DNA from: an uncultured Clostridia bacterium
GTDB lineage: Bacteria; Bacillota; Clostridia; Oscillospirales; Ruminococcaceae
Direction: 5' to 3'
Length of the DNA stretch: 14,045 bases
NCBI GenBank assembly: GCA_937893735.1
Contig: CALBGD010000245.1
Span: 1-14,045 of the forward strand
A model generated the notes under the pieces. That model made no database searches. It was not told the origin of the DNA and was given only the letters and a program-made list of their open reading frames with translations. Positions 13,038 through 14,045 of the stretch are shown in pieces; the stretch's first letter is position 1, and the number at the start of each line of letters is the position of its first letter. The translations under genes and the position numbers were made by a program.

Positions 13038-14045
13038 AGCCCGAAGTAGTTGCGGTGCTCAAAGCGTGTCACGCGGTGGTCGTGGGCGAGGACATCGTTG
13101 GTTATGTCGAAATACTGCATATCCGTGCCGCCCATGCTGTAATCCCCGCGCTCGTAGCTGTTGGAGGAATCCCACACGGTATCCACCCAGATGTCACGGT
13201 CGGACAGCCTTACCATATTCCATGAGTGGGAGCGTTCGTCCGCCGTCTCGGTCTGCGGGAAGCAGCGGCTTCCGGTGACCACGCTTCCGGAGGCTACGAA
13301 GCATTCTATCCCCTGAGATTCGCACAGCGCGGCGTAGAGATTCGACCAGCCGAAGCATACGGAGCGGTGGTTTTCAAGAACCGCGCTGAGCGTTATGCTC
13401 TCCTCGGAAACGCCGTTTTTGGAGGCGTCCCGGTCGTAGTACATATTTTCAGACACCCACTGTGCGAGCGCCCGCGCCCTGCTGTAATCATCGCTGAGCC
13501 CTGCGCATATCCTGTCGGAAAGCTCCTTTACCTGCGCTAGTATCTGCCGGGCCTCCCCGGCGTCGCTGGAGGGCGTGATGTGGGAGAGTACTCCCTCTGC
13601 CGGGAGCTCAATCGGGGCATTCGCGGCGCGGAGGTTGCTTTCAGCCGGGATATCCTCCCGGGGAACGGGGCGGGAGCCATCCTCCGTTATCTCAAAGACG
13701 TAGTACATACGCTCGCTGTTATCAAGCTCCGCTATTATAATATCATATCCGGCTTTCAGTCCGGAGATATCAATAGTTCCGGTGAATCCGTCACCCTGAA
13801 GCGTGAGGTCGCGGCTGGTCACTCCGCCGCGGAAAAGGCTCACATCGCACAGCTTTGCTCCCGCGTAGGTTCCGGAGAACTTGATGGTATGCCGTCCGAA
13901 TTCAAAACGTATATGATGAAGCGGGTCGTTGGAGGTCAGCATTACGCTGTCCGGGAGGGTCTCGGGCTTTTCGGCGGTGGAGGGCTCCTCTTCGGTGAGC
14001 TTTTCTGTTTCTGCGGGGGAGGAGCTTGTCGCGGGTGGAGCTGAG
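13028..14045 (-). CDS. Transglutaminase-like domain protein, 5' end cut by the window edge
   Basis: The leftward frame is open from the window edge to the TGA at 13030-13028, so the N-terminus is missing; the visible part is about 339 codons. It opens with a Pro/Ser/Thr/Glu-rich linker (PPATSSSPAETEKLTEEEP), typical of an exported or lipid-anchored protein, then a beta-rich domain (HIRFEFGRHTIKFSGTYAG...YYVFEITEDG), then a transglutaminase core. The catalytic triad is readable: Cys in HRSVCFGWSNLYAALC (codon at 13357-13355), His in RSHSWN (13228-13226) and Asp in WVDTVWD (13183-13181). Such domains act as cysteine proteases or cross-linking enzymes outside the cell. An ATG at 13942 exists but lies downstream of clear coding sequence and is unlikely to be the start. 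The substrate is unknown. Confidence 0.87.
   Translation of the reverse strand, partial: SAPPATSSSPAETEKLTEEEPSTAEKPETLPDSVMLTSNDPLHHIRFEFGRHTIKFSGTYAGAKLCDVSLFRGGVTSRDLTLQGDGFTGTIDISGLKAGYDIIIAELDNSERMYYVFEITEDGSRPVPREDIPAESNLRAANAPIELPAEGVLSHITPSSDAGEARQILAQVKELSDRICAGLSDDYSRARALAQWVSENMYYDRDASKNGVSEESITLSAVLENHRSVCFGWSNLYAALCESQGIECFVASGSVVTGSRCFPQTETADERSHSWNMVRLSDRDIWVDTVWDSSNSYERGDYSMGGTDMQYFDITNDVLAHDHRVTRFEHRNYFGLYG

Noticed and set aside
13028..13942. ATG at 13942 as the true start of the transglutaminase-like gene
   Set aside because: The frame continues upstream to the window edge as a Pro/Ser/Thr/Glu-rich linker, and no ribosome binding site is placed before that ATG.

Overview
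The window looks like a chromosomal segment of a moderately GC-rich, spore-lineage gut Firmicute, most likely Oscillospiraceae/Ruminococcaceae. The signs are a SpoIIP-type sporulation hydrolase, a Clostridia-style SecA with a C-terminal zinc tail, a Ruminococcus-type cellobiose 2-epimerase, consensus TTGACA-N17-TATAAT promoters and strong AGGAGG ribosome binding sites. This assignment is an inference from protein families; the species cannot be named from the sequence alone. No phage, transposase, CRISPR, rRNA or tRNA gene is visible.

Left part (1-4656): a spoIIP gene runs leftward off the window edge and is divergent from an Rrf2-family regulator carrying three IscR-like cysteines. A strong terminator follows the regulator. 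Then comes a textbook sigma-A promoter and the full secA gene. The secA to epimerase gap (4657-4909) holds a compact, hairpin-rich element with GC-rich inverted termini that resembles a MITE or REP-type dispersed repeat.

Middle (4910-8004): a cellobiose/mannobiose 2-epimerase gene is followed 27 bases later by an orphan membrane-fusion (HlyD/RND-adaptor-like) lipoprotein. A PnuC-family vitamin-precursor transporter gene comes next. It has its own consensus promoter and a leader of about 107 nt that folds into several hairpins ending in a U-tract, which makes it a candidate cis-regulatory RNA that I cannot assign to a known class. A bidirectional terminator separates pnuC from the converging leftward genes.

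Right part (8003-14045), mostly leftward. In transcription order: a partial transglutaminase-like exported protein (14045-13028), whose 3' end overlaps a convergent DUF4830-like gene by 10 bases; a 423-base gap rich in inverted repeats; a MsmX/UgpC-type multi-sugar ABC ATPase with its own terminator; two tandem paralogous small four-helix membrane proteins, coupled by an ATGA overlap and lying just upstream of a MoxR AAA+ ATPase; and finally a separate two-gene operon of unknown function (119 aa unknown plus a DUF6882-like protein) driven by a perfect sigma-A promoter.

Functionally this is a mixed housekeeping and accessory segment: secretion (SecA), sporulation (SpoIIP), beta-glucan/mannan disaccharide use (epimerase, and MsmX as shared sugar-importer ATPase), and vitamin uptake (PnuC). 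The least explained parts are the pnuC leader, the MoxR plus duplicated membrane-protein cassette, and the repeat-like elements at 4668-4846 and 12324-12457.
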